Below, in pieces: positions 1-7,921 of a DNA stretch of 64,000 nt. The number at the start of each line of letters is the position of its first letter. The first letter of the stretch is position 1. Origin of the DNA: Bin95 sp965220855 (GTDB lineage: Bacteria; Pseudomonadota; Alphaproteobacteria; Bin95); assembly GCA_965220855.1 (NCBI GenBank), contig CBDCQY010000001.1:124001-188000 (forward strand). The letters are read 5' to 3'. Position numbers and translations under genes: made by a program. The notes under the pieces are model-generated. The model searched no databases, was not told where the DNA came from, and saw only the letters and a program-made list of their open reading frames with translations.

Positions 1-238
1 CAATGCGCCATGAACCATGCGCTTGATTGCGCGATTTCCAAACCCCGGTGCAGCTTCATCGAGGACACGCCTTTGAGGTTCGTCGCGCAAAGATGGATGG
101 CGAACGCCCATTTGCGCAGCGGCAAAGGCGAGCGTTCCATGACGGTGCCCTTGCGGACGCTGAAATACTTGCGGCAATCCCGGCAGCGCCATGGCATGGG
201 CTTCCGGCTGGCAACCCGCGAAACCCGGTCCGACTGGT
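1..238 (-). pseudogene. IS1595-family (ISXO2-like) transposase fragment
   Basis: Translating the minus strand from about 238 down to 1 gives an open frame containing RKPMPWRCRDCRKYF, then RKGTVMERSPLPLRKWAF and KGVSSMKLHRGLEIAQ. This is the zinc-ribbon and linker region typical of ISXO2-like transposases. The first zinc-ribbon Cys pair is missing, and the join to the neighbouring DUF499 remnant lies at about 236-238, so the N-terminus was lost at that junction. The rest of the gene lies beyond the window edge. No terminal inverted repeat is visible. The assignment rests on motif recognition by eye. Confidence 0.7.
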
Positions 239-2836
239 AAGGGTGGCGATCCGGTGATCGGCCTGCAAACCAATTTCGGCGGCGGCAAGACCCACACCAT
301 GCTGGCGCTCCATCATCTGGCGGGCGCGGGCGAAGCCGGCTACCGGCCGGAAGAGCTGGAGGGCATGGCGCCGATTTTCGAGGCGGCGGGCGTCGCCACG
401 CTCGGCCCCGTCCGGCGCGCCGTGTTCGTCGGCACCCACAAGGGGGGCGCGGAGGCCCTGCATGTCGAGGGCGACCGGCGCATTCGCACGCTCTGGGGCT
501 ATCTCACCTAGCGGCTTGGTGGCTGGCCGGCGGTGGAGACCATCGCCGATTCCGAAGCGGCCGGGACCAATCCGGGCTCCGAAAGGCTGATCCCGATCCT
601 GCGCGACGCGGCGCCCTGCCTGATCCTGATGGACGAGGTGGTGGCCTTCGCGCGCCAAATGCGCGGCCTCGACTACAACGCCTTCCACGCCTTCATCCAG
701 TCGCTGACCGAAGCGGCGGCGGCAGTTCAAGGCGCGGTCGTGGTCGGCTCACTGCCGGAATCGGGCGCCGAGGTCGGCGGCGAGCAGGGCCGGGATGCGC
801 TCCAGCGGCTTGAGAAGATTTTCGGTCGGGTGCAATCGGCCTGGACGCCGGCAAGCGGCGTCGAAACCTTCGAGATCGTCCGCCGGCGCCTGTTCCAGCC
901 ACTGGACGAGGCGGGCGAGAAGGCAAGGGACAAGGGACGACACCATCCGGGCGTTCCGCAAGCTCTATCGGGACCATCGCGCCGATTTCCCGCCGGAAGT
1001 CCGCGAAGCCGCCTATGAGGAGCAGATGCGGCGCGCTTATCCGCTGCACCCGGAACTGCTTCGCCGGTTTTCGGGCGACTGGTCGGTGCTGGAGAAGTTC
1101 CAGCGCACGCGCGGCATCCTGAAGATCATGGCCAACGCCGTCTATGCGCTCTGGAGTGGGGAGAGCGCAGCGCCGCTGATTACGCCTGCCCTGCTGCCGT
1201 TTCGCGAAGACAAGGTGCGCACCGCGCTTCTGGAGCCGCTCGACCGCGCCTTCGGGCCAATCCTGCAATCGGAGGTGGATGGCGACCAGTCTCTGCCGGC
1301 GCAGATCGAGGCGGCGCGCCCGCGCCTTTCGAGGTCCAAGGCAGCCTCGCTCGCGGCGCGCGCGGTGTTCTTTGCCACCTCGCCCCATGGCGGGGCCGCG
1401 CGCGGCGGCTTGTCGGGCGCGGAACTCCGTCTGACCTGCGCCCAGCCCGGCGATCAGATCGCAGTCTTTGCTGAGGCACTGCAGGAGCTCGCCTCGCGCT
1501 CGGCCCATCTGTATCGCGACGGCGACAGCTACTGGTTCTCCCCCCAACCGACCTTGAACAAGCTCGCGACCGACTGCGCCCGCGATGTCAGCGACGAGGA
1601 AGCCGACCGGCAGATCGTCGCGCTGCTCCGCGGCGAGCAGCGCACACGCGCCGGCTTTCCCCGCGTGCATGCCGCCCCGGACAATCCCACCGACATCGAA
1701 GACCGGCGCGCGGCGACGCTTGTCATCCTGCCGCCGTCCGCGCCCCACGATGCAGCGGCGGCTTCAGGTTCGCCGGCGGCGGCGCTGGCAAGCGAGATTG
1801 TCGAACGGCGGGGCGCTGGCCAGCGTCGCTATCGCAACATGCCGGTCTTCGTGGCGGCGGACGCCTCGGCCCTCGACACCGCACGGGAGAACGCGCGGCG
1901 CGACGGCGCCTGGCGCTCGATCCTGGGCGATCCTGACTTGATGGAAAACTTGACCCGGGCGCAGACCCGCGACGCCGAAACCCAGGCCGAGCGCAACCGC
2001 CATGCCCTGGGACAGAGCGTGCGCGGGGCCTGGGTCCATATGCTCTACCCGGACCGGCCGGACGATGGCGGTGCCGGCTACATCATGCGCTCAGCAAGAC
2101 TGGTGAACCGGAGCGGCGCCAAGGGCATCCCGCAGGCGGTCTGGGACAAGGCGCAGTCCGACGGAGTGGTCCTGGACGTGCTCGGCCCGGAGACAATCTG
2201 GTGCGGGAACTCGCGCCCATCTGGCCGGCCGATCAGCCGCATCTGTCGATCGAGACGATCCGCGACTGGTTCGCGTCTTATGTCTATCTGCCGCGTCTTC
2301 GCGACGAAGCGGTGCTGGACGATGCCTTGCAGAAGCTGGTCGAAGACATGGGCCGGCCTTACGCCTTCGCAGGGTCTTTTGACGAGCAGGCACGCTCCTA
2401 TGCCGGCGCGATCGACAGCAAGGCGATGCTGCCCGGCAGCCTTGGCGCCGAACTGCTGGTCCGTCGCGAAGCCCTTCCCGAACCGGAAGCTCCGAAGCCG
2501 CACATCGTTCCGGGCGATGAAGAGCGCGACAAGCCGGGCGGGCAGGACAGGCCCCCTCCATCGGGCGATCCGGAGCCGGCTCCGCCACCTAATCCCCGAC
2601 GATTCTTCGCCGCGCTCACCATCGATCCGGAGCGCGCCGGCCTGGAGGTCGCCCGCATCATGGAAGGCCTGCTCGTCGAACTGACGCGCACGCCAGGTAG
2701 CCGGCTCAAGCTGACTCTGGAAATGGAAAGCAGCGCCGGCGAGACCGGATATCCGGAGGATGTGGTCAAGACAGTCAAGGCCAACGCCTGCGATCTCAGA
2801 CTCGACGACGACAATCTGAGGTTCGCGGAGGATTGA
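236..2836 (+). pseudogene. DUF499 AAA-type ATPase, decayed
   Basis: Three reading frames joined in order give a DUF499 ATPase. The Walker A motif QTNFGGGKTHTMLALHHL lies near 265-320, a Walker B-like LILMDEVVAF near 622-651, and the C-terminal part ends at 2836. Three lesions separate the frames. There is an in-frame TAG at 509-511. A tandem 7-bp duplication (AAGGGAC twice, about 924-937) causes a frameshift. An apparent single-base loss near 2193-2195 causes another. The 5' end is replaced by the IS1595 fragment. DUF499 ATPases usually sit beside DUF1156 methyltransferases and helicases in restriction-like loci, and a helicase tail follows here. The gene cannot make a full protein. Confidence 0.8.
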
Positions 2837-2951
2837 CCGCAGTACGCCCCTTGAGGGCGTCGCCGACCACTACGAAGCCGAACGCAATCTGCTCTATGTC
2901 TCTTGCACACGCCCCGGGCTGGTGACCGGCGTAGCCCCAGCGTCGGAGCTC

Positions 2952-2955
2952 CTAG
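2952..2955. repeat. IS1380 target-site duplication, left copy
   Basis: CTAG at 2952-2955 abuts the left inverted repeat. The second copy is at 4604-4607, next to the right inverted repeat. Confidence 0.8.
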
Positions 2956-4603
2956 CCCGCCTTTCTCACGAGCGGTAGGTGCATCGGGGCTCTGCATGTG
3001 GGAAAATGCTTCTGTAACAAAACCTTACCCGGTTGCAGAGGAATTCCCCGATGCCTGCAGAGTGTATCCCGAAGCCGATGCGTTTTGCACGCCTGAAAGG
3101 GCGTGATCTGGTGGCCGATTTCCGGGGCGGCGCGCTGACCTCGGATGCCGGGGCGCTGCTTCTGGGCGCGGTGGACCGCTCGCTCGGTCTGGTCACCCGG
3201 TTTGCGGGCTGTTTTTCGGACGCTCGCGCGCCGGGTCGCACGGTCCATGCCGTGGAGACGCTTGTGGGCCAGCGTGTGTTCGGGATGGCGCTCGGCTACG
3301 AGGACCTGCTGGACCATGACGAGTTGCGCCACGACCCGGCTCTGGGTCCGGTTCTGGGCCAGGTGGAGGCGCATCATCGCCATGGCGCGCCGCTGGCGGG
3401 CAAATCGACCCTGAACCGGCTGGAGCACGCGCCGACGGGGCCGCATCGCTATCGCCGCATCGGCCACGACCCCGAGGCGATCGAGGCGCTGTTGGTCGAT
3501 CTTTTCCTGGAGGCGCACGCGCAGGCGCCGAAGCAGCTGGTGCTGGACCTCGACGCCACCGACGACCCCTTGCACGGGCGCCAGGAGGGCCGCTTCTTCC
3601 ATGGCTATTACGACTGCTACTGCTACCTGCCGCTCTACATCTTCTGCGGCGACCATCTGCTGGCGGCGAAGCTGCGGCGCGCCAACATCGACGCCAGCGC
3701 CGGCGCGGTGGAGGAGGTGGCGCGGATCGTCGGGCAGCTTCGCGCCCGCTGGCCGGCGGTGGAGATCGTGCTGCGCGCCGACTCCGGCTTCGCCCGCGAC
3801 GCCCTGATGGCCTGGTGCGAGGACAACGCTGTCGATTATGTCTTCGGTCTGGCGCGCAACGCGCGGCTCGCCCGACGCCTGCAACCGGGCCTGGACCGAG
3901 CCAGAGAGCGCGCGCGGCAAAGCGGCGGGTCGGAGCGCCTGTTCACCGAGTTCCGCTATCGCACCCTGACGAGCTGGTCGCGCGAGCGCCGCGTCGTCGG
4001 CAAGGCGGAGTGGCTTCCGGGCGGCCCCAATCCGCGCTTCATCGTCACCTCGCTCGGCCGGGACGCCATCGACCGGCGGGACCTCTACGAGAACCTCTAC
4101 TGCGCCAGAGGCGAGATGGAAAACCGCATCAAGGAGTGCCAGCTCGACCTGTTCGCCGACCGGACCTCCACAGCCACCATGCGCGCCAACCAGCTTCGCC
4201 TCTGGTTCGCCTCCATGGCCTATGTCCTGCTCTCGGCCTTGAGACGCCTGGCGCTTGCCGGAACCCGCCTCGCCAGAGCCACCTGCGGCTCGATACGCCT
4301 CAAGCTCCTCAAAATCGCCGCCCAGGTCCGACACAGCACAAGGCGCATCCACATCGCCATGGCCTCCGCCTGTCCTCATGCCGATGTCTTCGCCCGCGCG
4401 CACCGCCGATTATGTGGCTGACACCAGCCCGAGGCCCGAACACCGCCCTCCCGCCAACAACAGGAAACCCGCCCCGACATGCCCCGCGCCTCAGGCGCAA
4501 CGGCTCCCCATGCCCTCGCCGAACGAAAAACCAACCCAGGCCACCAAAACAGCTCAAAAACCCACAAATCGCCCCACAACAGTGCACTCGTGAGAAAGGC
4601 GGG
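2956..4603 (+). mobile_element. IS1380-family insertion sequence, complete
   Basis: The element is 1648 bp with perfect 17-bp terminal inverted repeats (2956-2972 and 4587-4603, starting CCCGCCTTTC). A 4-bp CTAG target duplication flanks it. It holds one transposase gene that looks intact. Length, IR style and 4-bp duplication all fit the IS1380 family. The boundaries are supported independently, because excision restores the reading frame of the interrupted helicase fragment. About 180 bp of non-coding DNA lies between the transposase stop and the right inverted repeat. Confidence 0.88.
3051..4421 (+). CDS. IS1380-family transposase
   Basis: A 456-aa DDE-type transposase. The N-terminus carries the family-typical ALTSDAGALLLGAVDR, the middle has LVLDLDATDDPLHG and a following FHGYYDCYCYLPLY, and the C-terminal part has ENRIKECQLDLFADR. 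The acidic residues in LDLDATDD and the E of the ENRIKE block are the likely catalytic positions by analogy with the IS4-like fold. I chose ATG 3051 because AGAGG sits 9 nt upstream; a TTG at 3033 is the alternative. The reading frame is intact, so the element may still be active. Confidence 0.9.
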   Translation: MPAECIPKPMRFARLKGRDLVADFRGGALTSDAGALLLGAVDRSLGLVTRFAGCFSDARAPGRTVHAVETLVGQRVFGMALGYEDLLDHDELRHDPALGPVLGQVEAHHRHGAPLAGKSTLNRLEHAPTGPHRYRRIGHDPEAIEALLVDLFLEAHAQAPKQLVLDLDATDDPLHGRQEGRFFHGYYDCYCYLPLYIFCGDHLLAAKLRRANIDASAGAVEEVARIVGQLRARWPAVEIVLRADSGFARDALMAWCEDNAVDYVFGLARNARLARRLQPGLDRARERARQSGGSERLFTEFRYRTLTSWSRERRVVGKAEWLPGGPNPRFIVTSLGRDAIDRRDLYENLYCARGEMENRIKECQLDLFADRTSTATMRANQLRLWFASMAYVLLSALRRLALAGTRLARATCGSIRLKLLKIAAQVRHSTRRIHIAMASACPHADVFARAHRRLCG

Positions 4604-4607
4604 CTAG
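4604..4607. repeat. IS1380 target-site duplication, right copy
   Basis: CTAG at 4604-4607 matches the copy at 2952-2955. Using one copy joins the helicase remnant in frame. Confidence 0.8.
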
Positions 4608-4860
4608 ACGACCTCCAGCCCGACGCCTGACGCCCGGCTCTCTGTAACCGTTCGCTCAGCCGGTGATGGAGCGGTAGCCGCCGTGGAGCATGAGGGGGCG
4701 GCCTCGTGATCCAGTCCCCCGCCGTAACCCCGTGACCGAACGAAAACCGGCTGCGCGCAAGAGCCCGGCCGGCAGGGCGGGCGCCAGCCAGACATGCGCG
4801 GAGATTGAACTTCGATTGATTCCCAATGGATTCCCAGCGTCCATCCGGGCAAATTCCGGA

Positions 4861-4901
4861 CAAAAGAAAACCCCTCGAAAACGCATTGTTTTCAAGGGGT
4901 T
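4861..4901 (-). terminator. Rho-independent terminator, probable ancestral tRNA-fMet terminator
   Basis: Read on the minus strand, a 14-bp stem (4888-4901 with 4869-4882, one mismatch, 5-nt loop) is followed by a T-rich tail. It lies directly after the left copy of the tRNA 3' half, where the native terminator of tRNA-fMet would have stood before the element inserted. Confidence 0.75.
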
Positions 4902-4902
4902 G

Positions 4903-4949
<47 letters not shown>

Positions 4950-5070
4950 TTTGCCTATAATGTCATGACATGTCTGCGCATGGCAAATATTTTAATATCA
5001 TTTTCAATAGTTTATGGTCTATTCACGGACGCCCCTCTGCGCAGCGATACGCCTTGATTTGCCTTCTGGT

Positions 5071-5089
5071 GGTACCTATATGGTACCTG
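5071..5089. repeat. Double GGTACC motif at the left end (candidate integrase arm or excisionase site)
   Basis: Two GGTACC hexamers spaced by 5 nt lie 121 bp inside the attL core and 27 bp upstream of the integrase start codon. The same 19-nt arrangement, with one mismatch, recurs at 37308-37326 just inside attR. The placement near both ends suggests a recombination-protein binding site, and the left copy could also control the integrase promoter. Confidence 0.5.
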
Positions 5090-5116
5090 AGATCGGAACG
5101 CAACGGGCAAGCCGCC

Positions 5117-6271
5117 ATGCCGAAAATTACCAAGCGCAACGTCGATGGGCTCGCCCCGGAGGCGCGCGAGCGGGTTGTCTGGGATGACGATCTGAAGGGC
5201 TTCGGCGTGCGCGTGCATCCCTCGGGACGCAAGGTCTATATCGTCAAGACCCGATATCGCGGCAGGTCGGTCAAGGCCACCATCGGGCCGCATGGCGCGG
5301 TCACCCCGGCGGAAGCACGGACCCGTGCGGCGGAGATCATCACCGGCGCCAGGGCGGGCCAGGATCCGGCCGGCTGGAACGGGCGGGACGACCCCTCGCC
5401 CACCATGCGGGAGCTCGGCCGGCGCTTCCTCGACGAGTATGTGCCCTCTCACTGCAAGGCGAGCACCGCCTACGAGTATCGCCGCTCGGTCGAGCTGTTC
5501 GTCGATCCCCGGATCGGGGCGCGCCGGGTTACGGATATGCAGCGCAGCGACATCGCCGCGCTGCATCATGCGATGCGGGAGACGCCCTATCAGGCCAACC
5601 GGACCCTCGGCGTGCTGTCGAAAATGTTCAACCTGGCCGAGCTCTGGGGGCTTCGGCCCGACGGCTCCAACCCCTGCCGGCATGTCAGACGGTTTCGCGA
5701 GGAGAAGCGCGAGCGCTTCCTGTCGGACGAGGAGTATCGCCGGCTGGGCGAGGCGTTGAAGGAGGTCGAGCGCGACGGGTCGGAGACGAAGGCAGCGGTC
5801 GCCGCCTTCCGATTGCTCATGTTTACCGGTTGTCGGCTTTCGGAAATCCAGAAGTTGCGGTGGGAGCATGTCGATCTGGCAGCGGGGCTGCTCCGCCTGC
5901 CCGACAGCAAGACCGGCGCCAAGGCCGTGCCGCTGGGTGGCCCGGCGGTCGCGGTGCTGGAGAGCATCGACCGCGAGGACGGCAATCCCTGGGTGATCCG
6001 CGGCCGCAAGCCCGGCAGCCACCTGACGGACCTCCAGCATCCATGGCGGCGTATCCGGTCACGCGCCGGGCTCGAGGATGCGCGCATCCACGACCTGCGC
6101 CACAGCTTCGCCAGCGGCGGGCTGCTGGTCGGCGAAGGGCTGCCCATGATCGGCAAGCTGCTCGGCCATACCCAGGTTCAGACCACGGCCCGCTACGCCC
6201 ACCTCGCCAACGACCCCGTCAAGTCCGCCGCCGACCGGATCGCCAGGCGGATCGCGGAAGTGGCGGGGTGA
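5117..6271 (+). CDS. int: Tyrosine-type integrase (DUF4102 / phage integrase family)
   Basis: A 384-aa site-specific recombinase expected to catalyse integration and excision at tRNA-fMet. The N-terminal DUF4102-type arm-binding domain (about residues 1-85) has DDLKGFGVRVHPSGRK. A SAM-like core-binding domain follows, then the catalytic domain. The catalytic set is complete: R240 in FTGCRLSEI, H325 and R328 in HDLRH, H351 in LLGHTQ and Y360 in ARYAHL. ATG 5117 begins MPKITKRNVDGL, the usual start for this family. An upstream in-frame ATG at 4970 would add 49 residues unlike the family and overlap the GGTACC repeats. The gene appears intact. Confidence 0.93.
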   Translation: MPKITKRNVDGLAPEARERVVWDDDLKGFGVRVHPSGRKVYIVKTRYRGRSVKATIGPHGAVTPAEARTRAAEIITGARAGQDPAGWNGRDDPSPTMRELGRRFLDEYVPSHCKASTAYEYRRSVELFVDPRIGARRVTDMQRSDIAALHHAMRETPYQANRTLGVLSKMFNLAELWGLRPDGSNPCRHVRRFREEKRERFLSDEEYRRLGEALKEVERDGSETKAAVAAFRLLMFTGCRLSEIQKLRWEHVDLAAGLLRLPDSKTGAKAVPLGGPAVAVLESIDREDGNPWVIRGRKPGSHLTDLQHPWRRIRSRAGLEDARIHDLRHSFASGGLLVGEGLPMIGKLLGHTQVQTTARYAHLANDPVKSAADRIARRIAEVAG

Positions 6272-6700
6272 TCGCGGGCATCGCCGGTAGCGTGCGTCCT
6301 TCGAAGCCAGTGGTGATGCTTCCTGTGGCGGGACCATGATGCCTTCGATGTCATGCTGGCAGCCATGGTAAGCGGTGATCGACAGATCACGATGGACGCA
6401 AGGTCTACACGCCAGAGTTCTGCATCAATGCCCAGAGCAGCTTAGGACCCGGCAAGATCCGGGACCGATACAGTCCGGCCTTTCACTCCTAGGCTCGACC
6501 ACAGGAACGGTGGGGACATTTTGCTGGCATCATTTGGAGACGCCGATGCGATAAGCACGCTTCCTAATGTGACGTCCGTTCACATCTACAATCAACCATA
6601 CCTTACTCTCCCAAATGAGACGATTGATGACGCGAGAAACCATACCAAGTCTTCCCATTTCCTTTTGCTTCACCCAGTTTTCTAACAAAGCAACTCCATT
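6272..6700. other. Non-coding stretch, about 430 bp
   Basis: It lies between the integrase stop and the convergent AlbA_2 gene. It is more AT-rich than its surroundings, especially 6530-6700. Short open stretches such as one near 6320-6400 look like gene fragments, but I do not recognise them. No terminal repeats or RNA gene are visible. Confidence 0.5.
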
Positions 6701-7918
6701 TCACTCGCCCGAGGCGTGCGCAAGCAACCGAACAACGAACCGTTCCTCCACTTCCAGCAGGTCAGGCTCGGTACCGTTGTGCTCTTTCATACCCCTAACA
6801 ATCTTTCGAGGAATACCCATTCCCATATGTTCGAGGTACCCATAATCGCGCATAACGTCTTTTAAAAGCTGGTTTCGGGCAGATCGTGTCCCGAACCGCA
6901 TACGATCTGGTGTTATGCCATTGGGTAGTCGACCCGGAGATATGATTTCCAAGCGATCACTGTAGACTGACAACTCAACATCGGTACTAGTAAGCAGATA
7001 ATCGCGATGAATAAGGGCATTGACGATACCCTCGCGAAGCGCCTCGTGAGGATAAACCGAACCTGCTACTCGTCTTCCACCCCGCAAGTCAACGACTGCT
7101 GGTGTGCTGCGTCCAACAAAGTCTAACGCCTGCTCGACAATGCCGTTCTCAACGACATCTCCGCCTCGGCTCAGCAGGGGCGTCATGGGGCCGCGAAGCG
7201 TCGTTCGCTCATGCGCATCATAGTCCTGATCCATTCCGGAATAGGCGACAGCGTCTATCCCCGCATGCGGCAGAAACCGATTTGGCCTCGTGCCGAACAA
7301 CAACATTCCACCAACGGTTACACCTTCCTCCGTCATTACCTCGGTGTTGATCAGTAGTGACTGCCACGCTCCTTCGTCTTCATCGTCGGGCACCTCCTGC
7401 TGCCGAACATCACTGAAATAGTTTCGCAGCCGCCTCCGGTCGAGGTCCGCGAGCACCGCGCCTGACACCGGTCGGAGTTCGGCCCGCACGGAACCTCTCT
7501 GCTGGAACAAGCGTGCGAGTTCGTCTTGGCTCGCCTCTCGACTCTGCGTGCCCACACGGATCAAATACCGGTTAGTATTATGTTGCCACAGAGCGTGCAC
7601 CGCATAGCCACGGGCAACGCGGACGACAGCAATATCGTGCCGGTCGTCGACACGCCGGACGACTTCAAAAAAAGGAATAATCTCCGGCCTGATCTTGTCC
7701 CGGCATACGTTCATCACCCATTCTTCAAGATCGTCCCGAGTTACGCCTGAGATTGTTCCGTCGTCTTCTACGCCAAGCAATACCATGCCGCCTTCCAAGT
7801 TAGAGAATGCGACCAACTCTCTCGCGAGGTCTTGGGGACGCAGATCGTCTCTCTTGAATTCCACTCCAGAATTCTCACCGCTCGCAATGATTTCCAGTAA
7901 TTCGGTGCGCGTCGCCAT
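6701..7918 (-). CDS. AlbA_2 (Schlafen-type) domain protein with C-terminal RecG-like / HATPase region
   Basis: A 405-aa protein of the AlbA_2 group, often labelled putative transcriptional regulator or ATP-binding protein. The AlbA_2 domain (about residues 8-125) shows EFKRDD near residue 20, then LVAFSNLEGGMVLLGVEDDG. The C-terminal part has YPHEALREGIVNALIHRDYL and ISPGRLPNGITPDRM, typical of the RecG-like / HATPase_c_4 region in this family. AlbA_2 domains bind nucleic acid and occur in several defence loci. The gene starts 3 nt after the upstream ATPase stop, so the two are almost certainly one transcript. The exact reaction, if any, is unknown. Confidence 0.82.
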   Translation of the reverse strand: MATRTELLEIIASGENSGVEFKRDDLRPQDLARELVAFSNLEGGMVLLGVEDDGTISGVTRDDLEEWVMNVCRDKIRPEIIPFFEVVRRVDDRHDIAVVRVARGYAVHALWQHNTNRYLIRVGTQSREASQDELARLFQQRGSVRAELRPVSGAVLADLDRRRLRNYFSDVRQQEVPDDEDEGAWQSLLINTEVMTEEGVTVGGMLLFGTRPNRFLPHAGIDAVAYSGMDQDYDAHERTTLRGPMTPLLSRGGDVVENGIVEQALDFVGRSTPAVVDLRGGRRVAGSVYPHEALREGIVNALIHRDYLLTSTDVELSVYSDRLEIISPGRLPNGITPDRMRFGTRSARNQLLKDVMRDYGYLEHMGMGIPRKIVRGMKEHNGTEPDLLEVEERFVVRLLAHASGE

Positions 7919-7921
7919 ATA

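Larger units (their letters stand above)
2851..4630 (+). pseudogene. UvrD-like helicase C-terminal remnant split by an IS
   Basis: From 2851 the frame reads HYEAERNLLYVSCTR and then VTGVAPASEL, matching the C-terminal end of UvrD/Rep-type helicases. The frame enters the IS1380 element at 2956. Removing the IS and one copy of the 4-bp duplication restores SELLDDLQPDA followed by a TGA at 4628-4630, a sensible helicase C-terminus. The usual residues between CTR and the following strand are shortened, and everything upstream is missing. The gene was therefore already a fragment, either before or after the IS arrived. It may have belonged to the same locus as the DUF499 remnant. Confidence 0.7.

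Noticed and set aside
2952..4403. A 483-aa minus-strand frame across the IS1380 transposase
   Set aside because: It is antisense to a clearly recognised transposase and has shadow composition.
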